A DNA stretch of 64,000 nt. Source: Metabacillus flavus. GTDB lineage: Bacteria; Bacillota; Bacilli; Bacillales; Bacillaceae. The stretch is from positions 2,418,001 to 2,482,000 of the forward strand of contig NZ_JAGVRK010000001.1 of assembly GCF_018283675.1 (NCBI RefSeq), read 5' to 3'. Shown here piece after piece: positions 29,047-39,347 of this stretch; position 1 is the stretch's first letter, and each line of letters starts with the position of its first letter. The notes under the pieces are model-generated. The model did not search any database and was not told the DNA's origin. It saw nothing but the letters and a program-made list of their open reading frames with translations. The position numbers and the translations under genes are program-made.

Positions 29047-29604
29047 TTACGCTCTGGAAACGTAAGAAGATTCTGTTGTGTTAATGATAAGTACATCCCC
29101 TTCATTAATGAAGAAAGGAACGTTAACTGTAAGTCCAGTTTCAAGTGTAGCTGGTTTTGTTCCGCCTGAAGCCGTATCACCTTTGATTCCCGGCTCTGTT
29201 TCTGTTACTTTCAATTCAACCGTGTTTGGAAGTTCTACTCCAAGAGTTTCAGCCTGGAACATCATAATTTGCACTTCCATATTTTCTTTCAGGAACTTCA
29301 GTTCATATTCAATAGCATTTGCTGGCAGCTCGATTTGCTCGTAGGATTCGTTATCCATAAACACATGCATATCATCGCTTGCATACAAATATTGCATTCT
29401 GCGCGTCTCAATCTGAGCTTTCGCTACTTTTTCACCAGCGCGGAACGTTTTTTCCTGAATCGCACCTGTACGAAGGTTGCGAAGCTTTGAACGGACGAAT
29501 GCTGCTCCTTTACCCGGCTTAACGTGCTGGAAATCAATTACGCGCCAAATTCCATTGTCCACCTCTATTGTTAAACCTGTACGAAAATCATTTACTGAAA
29601 TCAT
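29047..29604 (-). CDS. efp: Translation elongation factor P
   Basis: 185 aa, three OB-like domains. The domain I loop reads VKPGKGAAF, with Lys at the position modified in EF-P; the signature near the C-terminus is VPLFI-like ([18 protein letters not shown]). It relieves ribosome stalling at polyproline. Downstream of papA and aroQ as in B. subtilis. AGGAGG before the ATG. Confidence 0.97.
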   Translation of the reverse strand: MISVNDFRTGLTIEVDNGIWRVIDFQHVKPGKGAAFVRSKLRNLRTGAIQEKTFRAGEKVAKAQIETRRMQYLYASDDMHVFMDNESYEQIELPANAIEYELKFLKENMEVQIMMFQAETLGVELPNTVELKVTETEPGIKGDTASGGTKPATLETGLTVNVPFFINEGDVLIINTTESSYVSRA

Positions 29605-29682
29605 GAATGTGTTCCTCCTAGAAATCTTTTGCCCCGGTATTTTATACTAGAGGCTTATGTAAAAAAGCGAATGCGCCTTTTT

Positions 29683-30741
29683 TTACAGTATAATCAATTC
29701 TTTTGGTGATGACGTTAATGCCTCGTTGCCGTTTTCCGTGACAACCGTGTCATCTTCAATTCTTACTCCGCCAAGTCCTGCGATATAAATACCAGGTTCT
29801 ACTGTTACAACCATTCCGGATTCCAACACAGTCTCGGAGCGTGAGGATAATGCCGGTCCTTCATGCACTTCCATGCCAAGCCCGTGGCCTGTTGAATGAC
29901 CGAAATACTCTCCATATCCTTTTTCTGCAATGTAATCACGGGTTAAGGCATCTGCTTCCTTGCCAGTTATTCCTGCTTTAATTCCGTTCATGCCTCTAAG
30001 CTGAGCTTCCAGCACAACCGAATAAATCTCCTTCAGTTTATCAGAAGGCTCGCCGACTGCAAACGTTCTCGTAATATCCGAGCAGTATCCTTTATAATAA
30101 GCGCCGAAATCAAGCGTTACAAAATCGCCTGTTTCAATCTCTTTTTCGCTTGCTGTTCCGTGTGGGAGAGCAGAGCGAAAACCGGATGCAACAATAATAT
30201 CAAATGAAGAAGAAGCTGCTCCGTTTTTCCGCATGAAGAATTCCAATTCGTTGGAAACATCAATTTCTTTTAGGCCTGGACGAACGAAATGCAGGATGTG
30301 AGAATAGGCGGCATCGGCAATCTCGGCCGCTTCCTTTAATATCTTAATCTCTGCCGGAGACTTAATCAAGCGTAACTTTTCCACGGCACCTGAAACCGGA
30401 GCAAGCGTGATTCCATTCATTGCTTTTTGGTACTGCTGATAAGCAGCAAATGTAATATGGTCCTGCTCGAAGCCAAGTTTCGTAATGCCCATCTTCTTAG
30501 CTTGTTCAGCTGCTTCCTCGATGATAGAGCCTGTATGCTGAATAATCTCGTAGCCTTGTGCCTGCTTCCCAGCTTGTTCAACATAACGGAAATCCGTAAT
30601 GAATACTGCCTTTGATTCAGAAATAATTGCAAGACCGGCAGATCCAGTGAAGCCTGTCATATAACGGCGGTTGTACTCACTTGTAATAAGCATCCCATCA
30701 ATTTCTGAACTTTTAAATGAATTTCTCAATTTTTCGAGCAT
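29683..30741 (-). CDS. yqhT: Xaa-Pro peptidase (M24 family, YqhT/PapA)
   Basis: 352 aa. N-terminal creatinase-like domain and C-terminal pita-bread domain with metal ligands in LDFGAYYKGYCSDITRTF, FGHSTGHGLGMEVHEGP, VTVEPGIY and GVRIEDD. It cleaves X-Pro peptide bonds. The ATG at 30741 (8 nt after GGGG) is preferred to one two codons earlier that lies too close to the ribosome site. It starts just after the aroQ stop and is followed by efp. Confidence 0.93.
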   Translation of the reverse strand: MLEKLRNSFKSSEIDGMLITSEYNRRYMTGFTGSAGLAIISESKAVFITDFRYVEQAGKQAQGYEIIQHTGSIIEEAAEQAKKMGITKLGFEQDHITFAAYQQYQKAMNGITLAPVSGAVEKLRLIKSPAEIKILKEAAEIADAAYSHILHFVRPGLKEIDVSNELEFFMRKNGAASSSFDIIVASGFRSALPHGTASEKEIETGDFVTLDFGAYYKGYCSDITRTFAVGEPSDKLKEIYSVVLEAQLRGMNGIKAGITGKEADALTRDYIAEKGYGEYFGHSTGHGLGMEVHEGPALSSRSETVLESGMVVTVEPGIYIAGLGGVRIEDDTVVTENGNEALTSSPKELIIL

Positions 30742-30743
30742 GT

Positions 30744-31184
30744 TCATTTCCCCCCTGTTTGGTTCATTAGCGCTTGAAGCGCCAGTCTATATCCATAGAA
30801 CCCAAGTCCGGCAATCTGGCCAATTGCTGCCGGAGCAATCACCGAATGGTGCCGGAATTCTTCTCTGGCATAAACATTTGATATATGTACTTCCATGACC
30901 GGGACCGATACTCCTGCAACTGCATCCCGAATTGCATAGCTGTAATGGGTGAAGGCCCCCGGATTCAGAACGATTCCATTGTACTGTTCATCCGCTTCAT
31001 GAATGGCATCAATTAGATCCCCTTCATGGTTGGACTGAAAGCACGTAACCTCGATTCCTGCGTCTTCCCCGAATTGAAGAAGCTCTCTTTCAAGATCCGT
31101 TAAGGTCTTGCTGCCGTATACAGCCGGTTCGCGTTTCCCGAGTCTGTTTAAATTGGGGCCGTTAAGAATTAAATACCGCTGCAT
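30744..31184 (-). CDS. aroQ: Type II 3-dehydroquinate dehydratase
   Basis: 146 aa flavodoxin-like enzyme of the shikimate pathway. YLILNGPNLNRLGKREPAVYG contains the catalytic Tyr/Arg loop; FQSNHEGDLID and NPGAFTHYS and EVHISNVYAREEFRHHS follow. The ATG at 31184 with GGGAGAG upstream gives the family N-terminus (MQRYLILNGPN). Corresponds to B. subtilis YqhS. Confidence 0.95.
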   Translation of the reverse strand: MQRYLILNGPNLNRLGKREPAVYGSKTLTDLERELLQFGEDAGIEVTCFQSNHEGDLIDAIHEADEQYNGIVLNPGAFTHYSYAIRDAVAGVSVPVMEVHISNVYAREEFRHHSVIAPAAIGQIAGLGFYGYRLALQALMNQTGGK

Positions 31185-31284
31185 TTCTCTCTCTCCCGTC
31201 CTTAAAAACTGAAATATAAAGCTCGGAATCGACCAAGCCTCTTTCAGCAAAAACTGCTATGAATGCTTGTTTATTTTACCATAG

Positions 31285-31809
31285 TCAGCTATTTTCCTCT
31301 AATGATTTAGAAGGTTTGGATTTCGTCTCTTTCATTACTTCACTATAGTCATAAGATATGGAATACCCAACGAACGTTCCATATAGGATATAAACACATA
31401 AAGTAGTAACAACCGTATTGGAGTTCAAATCTGTAATTGGCTTTAGAACCGGAAATAGCGGAGTGATTAATAAAAAGACGAATGCCCATAAAGCGATCCC
31501 AAATCCAATTCCTGCCCATATTGAGTGAATTTTTCTTAAAATAGCGTAATAAACAAAGGCAACTCCGATTGAAATAACGCTGATCAAGCATATACTAACA
31601 ATATTACCAGCCGTTCCATCCTTCCATGCACCTGCCGATACCGGCTGCAGAATCATATTTGGACTCACTTCTGAAAGCTTGAAGTAAGAAGCAATAAATG
31701 CCATTACAGACCAGATCAGGCCTCCTGCAAAACCGCATGCAGCAACCCTTCCAAGAATTGAAGCGGCTGTCGGCCCCTTTTTTTCCGTTCCTGAATTTTG
31801 ATTGTTCAT
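31285..31809 (-). CDS. yqhR: YqhR-family membrane protein
   Basis: 174 aa with four predicted membrane helices; characteristic parts are AACGFAGGLIWSVMAFIASY and ILYGTFVGYSISYDY. Conserved upstream of aroQ in Bacillus; function unknown. Divergent from yqhQ. Confidence 0.85.
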   Translation of the reverse strand: MNNQNSGTEKKGPTAASILGRVAACGFAGGLIWSVMAFIASYFKLSEVSPNMILQPVSAGAWKDGTAGNIVSICLISVISIGVAFVYYAILRKIHSIWAGIGFGIALWAFVFLLITPLFPVLKPITDLNSNTVVTTLCVYILYGTFVGYSISYDYSEVMKETKSKPSKSLEENS

Positions 31810-32048
31810 TTTCCCTTCACCTCATTGGTCAGTATGCCCCACTTTTCCCTGTCAATGTCAGTGTTCCGCTGATGTGTAAGAAAATAATGGATGGGTATAC
31901 TATTCCTACATGCTGAAACGGCAAATAAATGTCAAAACAATGAAACATCAGCCTAGAGGTTTACCTGATTTTTAGGTAAAATAGAATAATAACACTTTTG
32001 ACAGATATCCTTAGCAGAAGTGACCATGTTGAGATAGGTTGGTGTTTC

Positions 32049-32990
32049 ATGTCTACAGAGAAAAAGCCCGCATATGGCGGGCAGGCAGTGGTTGAAGGAG
32101 TTATGTTCGGCGGAAAACATCACTACGTAACGGCGGTTCGGAGAAAAGATGATTCGATTGAGTTTTTTCATTTGCCGAGGAAAGGAAATCCAGTTCTTGC
32201 AAAACTGAAGAAAATTCCTTTTTTAAGAGGCATTATTGCTATATTGGAAGCAAGTGCAAATGGTACAAAGCATCTGAATTTCTCCACCGACCGATTTGAT
32301 GTAGACCCCGCGGATGACAGGAAAGTGGCCTCCGAGAGAAAAGAATCGAAGCTTACCATGATCCTCGGCGTAGCTGCTGCAGGTATTCTGTCATTTTTGT
32401 TTGGGAAGTTTATCTTTACCTTAATTCCGGTTTTTTTGGCTGAGTCCACTCGTTTTATCTTTAGAAGTGATTTTTCGCAAATCATGGTTGAGGGGGCTTT
32501 CAAGCTTATTCTCCTGCTTGCCTACATTTATTTTATATCGTTAACCCCTCTCATTAAACGGGTATTCCAATATCACGGGGCAGAACATAAAGTTATCAAC
32601 TGCTACGAAAACGATATGCCTTTGACCGTGGAAAATGTTCAAAAGCAATCAAGGCTCCATTACCGCTGCGGAAGCAGTTTCATTTTATTTACAGTTATCG
32701 TAGGGGTTTTTGTTTATATGCTCGTACCAACCGACCCTTTATGGGTACGTGTTGTAAACCGGGTGGCTTTAATACCAGTCGTGCTTGGTATTTCATTTGA
32801 AGTTTTGCAGCTTACAAATTCCCTTCGCAATGTTCCGGTCTTAAAAGCTCTCGGTCTGCCTGGATTATGGCTTCAGCTGTTAACGACCAAAGAACCTGAT
32901 AGCAAACAGGTAGAAGTAGCGATTGAAAGCTTTGAAGAACTTATGAGAATGGAAAAAGAAACCAAAATGTCAAAAGAGCAAATTGTTTAA
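32049..32990 (+). CDS. yqhQ: DUF1385 membrane protein YqhQ
   Basis: 313 aa. The N-terminus has YGGQAVVEGVMFGGKHHY (DUF1385 hallmark) and the C-terminal half contains metal-ligand-like FQYHGAEHKVINCYE and HYRCGSSF, between several membrane helices. A membrane protein of unknown reaction with conserved His/Cys residues. Start at ATG 32049 gives the family N-terminus MSTEKKPAYGG; its ribosome site is weak (AGGTTGGTG). Forms an operon with yqhP. Confidence 0.88.
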   Translation: MSTEKKPAYGGQAVVEGVMFGGKHHYVTAVRRKDDSIEFFHLPRKGNPVLAKLKKIPFLRGIIAILEASANGTKHLNFSTDRFDVDPADDRKVASERKESKLTMILGVAAAGILSFLFGKFIFTLIPVFLAESTRFIFRSDFSQIMVEGAFKLILLLAYIYFISLTPLIKRVFQYHGAEHKVINCYENDMPLTVENVQKQSRLHYRCGSSFILFTVIVGVFVYMLVPTDPLWVRVVNRVALIPVVLGISFEVLQLTNSLRNVPVLKALGLPGLWLQLLTTKEPDSKQVEVAIESFEELMRMEKETKMSKEQIV

Positions 32991-33022
32991 CGATCTTTTC
33001 TAATTATATGGGAGGTGGAATC

Positions 33023-33397
33023 ATGAAACGCGGATCGAACTGGTTTTTTCTGGCTATTGCAGGTCTTGCAGGTTTTTATTTGATCACAACCATGATCACA
33101 AACCCCGCTGCTCTTCTGCGGCAGGCAGCAATCTTGGTCATTACCATTGCCATTATCTATTTTGTGTTCCGTTATTTTATGAAAAAGAGAATGGGGTCTG
33201 ATTACTCATCATACTCGAAAGCGGTGAAGCAGTCGAAACGAACCGCAAACGAAACAACTCATTCCGGCTCCCCTTCCAAAACGGTCACACCCATTAAAAA
33301 ATATGCGAAAAGAAAACCATTCAAGAAGAAAAGTTCCAGTCACTTGACAGTCATTGAAGGAAAAAAAGGAAAAAAGAAAAATAGGGCCCTTTTCTAA
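33023..33397 (+). CDS. yqhP: YqhP-family small membrane protein
   Basis: 124 aa. Two membrane helices (residues ~6-25 and ~33-52) and a strongly basic Lys/Arg/Ser-rich tail (AKRKPFKKKSS). SA1362-like; function unknown. GGGAGGTGG before ATG 33023. Ends convergently with yqhO, overlapping by 4 nt. Confidence 0.85.
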   Translation: MKRGSNWFFLAIAGLAGFYLITTMITNPAALLRQAAILVITIAIIYFVFRYFMKKRMGSDYSSYSKAVKQSKRTANETTHSGSPSKTVTPIKKYAKRKPFKKKSSSHLTVIEGKKGKKKNRALF

Positions 33398-34275
33398 AAG
33401 GCCCATGTTTGGAGAAACTTCTCCGTTTCACTTCTGCCTAGCTCAATTAGAGCTAGCTTTTTTTCTTCTGTTAAATTAAATTCTGTTGTCAAAATATGAT
33501 CCACCGGTAAAAACACAATATTCCGTTCATGCTTGCTTGATATATGGCGGGCGTCATGGGCGTCCTTCATCGTTTCAAATAAAGCTCCGTACAATTCAAT
33601 TGCATTCGTAATTTTATTTTTGGGCCTTTCCTGTTCATTTGGCGTTAACCGGATTCCCAGTACCGGCCGTTTCGGAAAAAGTTCCGCAGTGAAAAGCCAG
33701 ATGGGAAAATTGCTGAGTACTCCTCCATCGACAATCATGCAGTTTCCCAAGCGGGATGTCAGCTTTACCGGCTCGAAAAAATAAGGCAGACTGCTGCTCA
33801 TTCTTACCGCCCTCGCTACCGAAAAGTTTTCAGGAACAAGGCCGTATGAAGGCAGATCATCGGGCAATACGACAATCTTTCCGTTTGTCAGGTCAGATGC
33901 GACCACTTTCAACGAGCCTGCCGGCAAATCCCCAAAAGTCGAGATTCCCTTGACTCTTAGTTTTTCAGCAATCCAATTCTCCAATTTTTGTCCCTTGTAT
34001 AACCCGAGCCTCCAATAAATCGAAATCCACTTTAAAAAACGGAGCGGAAAAAAAGAGATCCGTTCATCCATAAAATCCTTTAAATTCACTTCTTCCAGCA
34101 AGTCGATAATTTCATCACTTGTATACCCTGCCGCAATAAAGGCAGCAATAATCGATCCTGCGCTCGTTCCTGCTATACGGGCAAATCGCAGGCCCTTTTT
34201 CTCTATAGCCTGGCAGGCTCCCGCCATCGCCAGCCCCTTTATTCCTCCGCCTGAAAAAACACCGTCAATATACAC
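33394..34275 (-). CDS. yqhO: Patatin-like phospholipase YqhO
   Basis: 293 aa. Oxyanion loop SGGGIKG, nucleophile elbow GTSAGS and the catalytic Asp in VDGGVLSNFP define a patatin Ser/Asp lipase, probably acting on membrane lipid. GAGGGGG upstream of the ATG. Convergent with yqhP. Confidence 0.92.
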   Translation of the reverse strand: MYIDGVFSGGGIKGLAMAGACQAIEKKGLRFARIAGTSAGSIIAAFIAAGYTSDEIIDLLEEVNLKDFMDERISFFPLRFLKWISIYWRLGLYKGQKLENWIAEKLRVKGISTFGDLPAGSLKVVASDLTNGKIVVLPDDLPSYGLVPENFSVARAVRMSSSLPYFFEPVKLTSRLGNCMIVDGGVLSNFPIWLFTAELFPKRPVLGIRLTPNEQERPKNKITNAIELYGALFETMKDAHDARHISSKHERNIVFLPVDHILTTEFNLTEEKKLALIELGRSETEKFLQTWAF

Positions 34276-34474
34276 AGGATTCCCCCTCTGTATGCTGTCT
34301 GTTAATCCTATTTCAATGTGCTGGTTTTTTAGAACTTAGGCACCCGGCTTGGGGTGAATCACGAAGATTTTTAGGGAAGTGTTCATTGAGGTTTTAGAAA
34401 CGCAGGACAGAGTACACAGAAGCCGATGCGTCCCAGGAAACAAATCCAGGGCGCTCATCTGCTGCTTTTGTGAT

Positions 34475-34903
34475 CTAAGAGGGATCCTGTTCACTCCGTT
34501 TCTGCACGGTTTTAAGATCTTTGGAGCGTTTCGGATCTTCCTCAAAATATTGGACAAGATCACCAATTCGATCGATGGCATTCCAGCTTAAATGGTGTTC
34601 AATACCTTCTACATCATCGTATATAATATCTTCATCAACACCAATGATTCTCATAAATTGTTCAAGAAGTTCATGCCGGTAAACGAGACGTTTGCCAATT
34701 TTCTTCCCTTTTGGTGTAAGAATTAAGCCTCTATACTTCTCATAAACTAAATATTCATCTTTATCCAGCTTCTGCACCATTTTTGTAACAGAGGAGGGAT
34801 GAACGCCTAGTGCTTCTGCGATATCGGACACTCTGGCATATCCTTTTTCTTCTATAAGGTTGTAAATTTGTTCTATGTAATCTTCCATACTGGGCGTTGG
34901 CAT
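34475..34903 (-). CDS. mntR: Manganese transport regulator MntR
   Basis: 142 aa, same length as B. subtilis MntR. N-terminal winged helix ([20 protein letters not shown] and [16 protein letters not shown]) and the metal-binding/dimerisation region with Glu and His ligands ([24 protein letters not shown]). It represses Mn2+ uptake genes. Start at ATG 34903 after GGAGGG (spacing ~10). The C-terminal tail ([13 protein letters not shown]) is charged. Confidence 0.94.
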   Translation of the reverse strand: MPTPSMEDYIEQIYNLIEEKGYARVSDIAEALGVHPSSVTKMVQKLDKDEYLVYEKYRGLILTPKGKKIGKRLVYRHELLEQFMRIIGVDEDIIYDDVEGIEHHLSWNAIDRIGDLVQYFEEDPKRSKDLKTVQKRSEQDPS

Positions 34904-35074
34904 AATTAAAAGTCCCTCCATTGCTTACCGATCATACTTCTAAAATAAATCATATCAAGTGTACACTTTTTTAGTTGCCGTGACAAGGAAAGTTCCCGTC
35001 ATATAAGGCTTTTGGCAGGTATATGCATGAGATGCATACTTTGTTATTTATTTATAAAGCTCTGTTAAACTTGG

Positions 35075-35207
35075 CTGTTGATTGCAGCTAGCAGGCGTTC
35101 GCTTATCCTTGGGCGGGGGGTGAGCCTCCTATGCGCTTGGCGCATGCGGGGTCTCACCTGTTCCGCTGCTCCCGCAAGAGTCTCACGTCTTCCACTCCAA
35201 TCAACAG
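35075..35207 (-). repeat. Dispersed structured repeat, copy 2 (inverted)
   Basis: ~133 bp bounded by CTGTTGATTG...CAATCAACAG. The minus strand aligns over its length with 28570-28698, including TGCGGGAGCAGCGG, GAGACCCCGCA and AGGAGGCTCACC. The end stem differs from copy 1 by a compensated pair (C-G replaced by T-A). Confidence 0.75.
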
Positions 35208-35484
35208 GTGTTTTAAAAAAACATCATTCCTGGTTCTTACTCAAACATGGTGATTGAATGAATAACTGCTTTTCGGGTATAGCGATAATTATAGTCTAAA
35301 GGCGGTGGATAAAATGAACAATCCAGGCCCTGATCAGCTTTTCTAATTCGATCAGAATGTTGATTTAGGTTTAATCAAATTCACCGAAAAAACGTAAGAA
35401 CCTCATTTATAAACATTGCAAATCTATTGCGCATAATCAAGTCAAATATGTCCTCATAACATCATTGAACTATTACACAGTCCA

Positions 35485-35524
35485 AAATAAACAGGCTGCC
35501 AGGATTCAGAATCCCTGGCAGCCT
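35485..35524 (-). terminator. Intrinsic terminator of nrdJ
   Basis: AGGCTGCCAGG pairs with CCTGGCAGCCT; the minus transcript continues GTTTATTTTGG. Confidence 0.85.
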
Positions 35525-35556
35525 GACGCTGGATTAGTTATCCAGCATATTTTTTA

Positions 35557-38115
35557 TTATAATCCGCATTTTAATTGGGCCCCGCAGCTTGTACATGTGT
35601 TGCAGCCGCCCAAATCTTCAACTGTACCTTCGCGGCATACAGGACAAGTATTGCCTACTTCGTTCCCAATGGTTACATCTGTTGAACGCAGGGCGTTGAT
35701 TGTATCAACAAGAACCACCTTGCCCTTTTCTTTTGGTGCTTCTCCCGTTTCGTCATCAAACGAATTCTCTTCAGCCTTTAAAGTCAGAACCTGAGAGTCA
35801 CGGCTTCCATCTACATAAACCGTGCCGCCCTTTGCTCCGCCTTTATACAGACGCTCATACACTCCCTCAACCTGTTCAACTGAATAGCCTTTAGGGGCAT
35901 TTACTGTTTTAGAGATCGAGCTGTCAATCCAGCGCTGAATTACACACTGTGCATCAGCGTGGGCTTCCGGGGACAGTTCCATCGCTGAAATAAACCAGTG
36001 AGGAAGATTATTAGGATCTGCATCAGGATTGCGGTCTAAATACTCCTGAACAATATCCGCTTTCACTTCTATAAATTTACCGAGTCTTCCGCTTCTGAAG
36101 TATGAGAAGGAGAAATAAGGTTCAAGACCGGTTGAAACACCGACCATCGTTCCTGTTGAACCTGTCGGGGCAACCGTCAGCAAGTGAGAGTTGCGGATTC
36201 CGTACTTTTCAATATCTTCGCGGATATCCTCAGGCATTTTTTTCATATAGCCTGTTTCCGTGAATTTTTCGCGCAGCTCCATTGTTTCTGCTTCTCTTGA
36301 ACCTGTCAGGAACGGGAAGCTGCCTTTTTCTTTGGCAAGCTCTACAGAAGCACGGTAAGCTGTGGTTGCAATCGTTTCAAACACTTTGTCAACAAGGGCA
36401 TTTCCCTCTTCTGTTCCGTATTCCGTTTCACAGTAGATCAGCAGGTCATGCAGACCCATTACACCAAGTCCAACACGGCGTTCACCCAGTGCCTGTTTTT
36501 TATTCTCTTCAAGGAAATATGGTGTTGCATCGATAACGTTATCCTGCATGCGGACACCTGTTTCAACCGTTTGGCGAAGCTTTTCAAAGTTTACCGTTTT
36601 AGCAGTTTTGTCTGCCATTTCTGCCAAATTCACAGCTGCCAGGTTGCAGACTGAGAACGGTGCGAGAGGCTGTTCACCGCATGGGTTCGTCGCAACAACC
36701 TTCTGGCCGTAAGCCTTCGCATTCGTCATATCGTTCGCATTATCAATAAAGAAGATCCCAGGCTCTGCAGAGTACGTTGCACAAATGTTAACCAGGTTCC
36801 AAAGCTCTTTTGCCTTGATTTTACGGTAGGTACGGACTTTGTAGCCCTTCGCTTCCCACTCGCGAACGTCCCCTGATTTATGCCACTCTTCATTGTAAGC
36901 TTTCATTTCTTCCTTGCTGTAGCTCTCCACATCAGGGAATCTCAAGTCATAATCCAAATCCAATTCTACAGCTTTCATAAAATCATTCGTCAGGCAAATG
37001 GAGATATTTGCTCCAGTTAGGAATTCAGAGTTGTGTACGCTGTACGTTCCGCCCGTTTTAAGCTTTGTTTCTGCGTCTTTCATCACTTTGTCAGAAAAAC
37101 CGCCGTTTCCGGGAATTGCTTTGTAATTCACAATGCCCTGATACATATCCTGCTCCGCTTGTGTGAATGGAGTGAACTTCAGTTTTTCCTGCGCTGCTCT
37201 TTTGATAGATTCATCCTTCGTATTTTCGATTAGATAACGGAGAATACGCGGATTTTGCATTTTGGAAATGATGAATTCCACAATATCAGGGTGCCAGTCC
37301 GCGAGCATAATCATTTGTGCACCGCGTCTTGACCCGCCCTGCTCCACAAGATGCGTTAGCTTTGCAATATCATCAAGCCATGAAACCGAACCGGATGATT
37401 TACCATTTACTCCGCGTGCTAGCGTGTTGCGCGGGCGCAGGGTCGATCCGTTTGTTCCGACTCCGCCGCCGCGGCTCATGATTTCCATGACCTGTTTACG
37501 GTGCTCTGAAATACCTTCACGGGAATCCTGGACAAATGGCATAACATAGCAGTTAAAGTACGTAACGTCTGTTCCCGCTCCTGCTCCATAAAGCACACGG
37601 CCTGCAGGCACAAAATTCATGCTGACAAGCTCCTGATAGAACTTTTCAAACCACTCCTCGCGTTTTTCCTCGGTTTCTTCCACAGAAGCAAGGCCTGTCG
37701 CATTTCGTTTCGCGATTTGTTCATAAAACACTTCTAGAGGCTTTTCAATGACATCTAAGGATCTAATGATTAATCCGCTTTCGATTTCCTCCGGCTTGTC
37801 CAGGGAATGACGGTATTCATCATCAACTAAAACAGTAGCCGTTTTGGACGTCCAATCAAGATCCGTTATGTAACCCAGCCCCCTGGCCGGAAACTTAGGA
37901 TCCTCTTTAATGGTCAAAACAACGAAATCACCTTTGGATAACGTTACTTTTTCCGTATCCTTAAACGTATATCTGTCCAGCATGACAAGACGGGAAACCC
38001 CTTTATGTGTAAGGTGCATATCATCTGTCACCGGATGCACCTGCGGGAACAAGGAAATATCCTTATTCAGCTTGTCTACATCCATCTTCATCTTCTCCTC
38101 TAATGAAACGGGCAT
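35557..38115 (-). CDS. nrdJ: Class II (adenosylcobalamin-dependent) ribonucleotide reductase
   Basis: 852 aa. N-terminal ~150-residue extension, then the barrel core with the active-site region FVPAGRVLYGAGAG...YFNCYV, the radical/catalytic ATNPCGEQPL, and TVAPTGSTGTM. The C-terminus is a Cys4-type zinc finger (CPVCREGT...CNTCTSCG) and a terminal Cys that should recycle the active-site disulfide. It reduces ribonucleotides with coenzyme B12 and without oxygen or a small subunit. ATG 38115 with AGGAG 8 nt upstream. No cobalamin riboswitch was seen. Not at this locus in B. subtilis, so an insertion between mntR and lipM. Confidence 0.94.
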   Translation of the reverse strand: MPVSLEEKMKMDVDKLNKDISLFPQVHPVTDDMHLTHKGVSRLVMLDRYTFKDTEKVTLSKGDFVVLTIKEDPKFPARGLGYITDLDWTSKTATVLVDDEYRHSLDKPEEIESGLIIRSLDVIEKPLEVFYEQIAKRNATGLASVEETEEKREEWFEKFYQELVSMNFVPAGRVLYGAGAGTDVTYFNCYVMPFVQDSREGISEHRKQVMEIMSRGGGVGTNGSTLRPRNTLARGVNGKSSGSVSWLDDIAKLTHLVEQGGSRRGAQMIMLADWHPDIVEFIISKMQNPRILRYLIENTKDESIKRAAQEKLKFTPFTQAEQDMYQGIVNYKAIPGNGGFSDKVMKDAETKLKTGGTYSVHNSEFLTGANISICLTNDFMKAVELDLDYDLRFPDVESYSKEEMKAYNEEWHKSGDVREWEAKGYKVRTYRKIKAKELWNLVNICATYSAEPGIFFIDNANDMTNAKAYGQKVVATNPCGEQPLAPFSVCNLAAVNLAEMADKTAKTVNFEKLRQTVETGVRMQDNVIDATPYFLEENKKQALGERRVGLGVMGLHDLLIYCETEYGTEEGNALVDKVFETIATTAYRASVELAKEKGSFPFLTGSREAETMELREKFTETGYMKKMPEDIREDIEKYGIRNSHLLTVAPTGSTGTMVGVSTGLEPYFSFSYFRSGRLGKFIEVKADIVQEYLDRNPDADPNNLPHWFISAMELSPEAHADAQCVIQRWIDSSISKTVNAPKGYSVEQVEGVYERLYKGGAKGGTVYVDGSRDSQVLTLKAEENSFDDETGEAPKEKGKVVLVDTINALRSTDVTIGNEVGNTCPVCREGTVEDLGGCNTCTSCGAQLKCGL

Positions 38116-38481
38116 GTTAACAACTCCTCTTTCAATAGTACTAAGTAAAAATATCATACACTAGGCACTACAATCAACATATAGTGCATTCATTATTAAG
38201 AACAATACTAGATATTGATTATAGCCTGTTTTTTCCCCTATTTGTCAAATCGAAAACTTAATAAAAACAAGAGGAAAACAAAGAAAATAAGAGATTGTTC
38301 CAACTCTTCTATTTAAATTAGACCAATTTGTGATTTGCAATAATTTCGTACAAATCAACTTCTGATAAATAAAGGAAATAATTGAATTATTTTCTTATTG
38401 CACCTAAAAATAATTTCAGCTTTTCACTTATTATAGAACAAACGTTCCATCCAGTCATCGAGTAATTTCTGGCAAAATGAA
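38116..38481. promoter_or_regulatory. nrdJ upstream region
   Basis: AT-rich. A partial NrdR-box-like 16-mer ends in ATATAGTGC near 38171-38187 and a second, weaker palindrome with CAATA...TATTG lies near 38202-38218. Weak matches; no B12 box found. Confidence 0.3.
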
Positions 38482-38501
38482 AAAGCGGCAAAAATGCCGC
38501 T
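38482..38501 (-). terminator. Intrinsic terminator of lipM
   Basis: AAGCGGCA/TGCCGCTT stem, then TTTTCATTTT on the minus strand. Confidence 0.8.
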
Positions 38502-38510
38502 TAATGCTTG

Positions 38511-39347
38511 CTACCTTTTAAAATTCCATTCACTGCTCTCGTATTTGCTTTTTGCGAGATTCTCTACATAAATTAGTTCATCCTGCGAAAGTTCATAAGC
38601 TTCAAGCTCAATATTCAATCCTGATTCAAAGCCCTTTTTAAAAGCACGGCGCGCCTCTTCCATCGTGACAGGTGTTTCCCGTAAAGCATTTGCGGCAACG
38701 GCCTTGCTGCTGAAATTTCTGCGCATCCGTTCTTTTACCCGCTCACTTGGGTAAATGAATAAATCAAATAATTTATCCTCATCCAAATCAAGCAGAATCG
38801 AGCCGTGCTGCAGGATAACACCCTTCTGGCGGGTTTGTGCACTTCCTGCGACTTTGCGCCCTTCCACCACCAGCTCGTACCAGGATGGTGCATCAAAGCA
38901 AACAGAAGATCGCGGATTTTTAAGGCCTTCTTTTTCCTCATCTGTTCTTGGAATCGCAAAGTACGCCTCAAGTCCGAGATTCCGAAAGCCTTCTAAGATC
39001 CCTTCTGAAATAACGCGGTAGGCTTCTGTAACCGTTCGGGGCATCTCTGGGTGCTCTTCTGTTACAATGACACTATATGTAAGCTCTTGGTCATGAAGTA
39101 CGCCCCTGCCGCCTGTCGGCCTTCTGACAAACCCCAGACCGTGCCGTTTGACGGCATCAAAATCAATCTCTTTTTCCGCCTTTTGAAAATAGCCGATGGA
39201 CAAGGTTGCAGGATTCCAGCCGTAGAAGCGGATAACCGGAGGTATCTTTCCTTCGCTATGCCAGTCGAGCAATGCTTCATCTAGTGCCATGTTAAAGGAA
39301 GGCGAGCAGCTTCCTGAATCAATAAATCGCCATTTTTCTTTTTTCAT
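38511..39347 (-). CDS. lipM: Octanoyltransferase LipM
   Basis: 278 aa, close to B. subtilis YqhM/LipM. Motifs: [35 protein letters not shown], the catalytic Cys in [13 protein letters not shown] and the Lys in [11 protein letters not shown]. It moves octanoyl from acyl carrier protein to GcvH, the first step of lipoate assembly; this links it to the nearby glycine-cleavage genes. ATG 39347 after GAGGG. Confidence 0.96.
   Translation of the reverse strand: MKKEKWRFIDSGSCSPSFNMALDEALLDWHSEGKIPPVIRFYGWNPATLSIGYFQKAEKEIDFDAVKRHGLGFVRRPTGGRGVLHDQELTYSVIVTEEHPEMPRTVTEAYRVISEGILEGFRNLGLEAYFAIPRTDEEKEGLKNPRSSVCFDAPSWYELVVEGRKVAGSAQTRQKGVILQHGSILLDLDEDKLFDLFIYPSERVKERMRRNFSSKAVAANALRETPVTMEEARRAFKKGFESGLNIELEAYELSQDELIYVENLAKSKYESSEWNFKR

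Larger units (their letters stand above)
34904..35556. other. mntR-nrdJ intergenic region
   Basis: About 650 bp. It holds the mntR promoter, the second copy of the dispersed repeat and the nrdJ terminator; no gene is seen elsewhere. Confidence 0.6.

Noticed and set aside
34336-34581. 81-codon frame overlapping the end of mntR
   Set aside because: Shadow of mntR in another frame; no own start signals.
38116-38481. Cobalamin riboswitch before nrdJ
   Set aside because: No B12 box or aptamer-like structure could be found on the minus strand.
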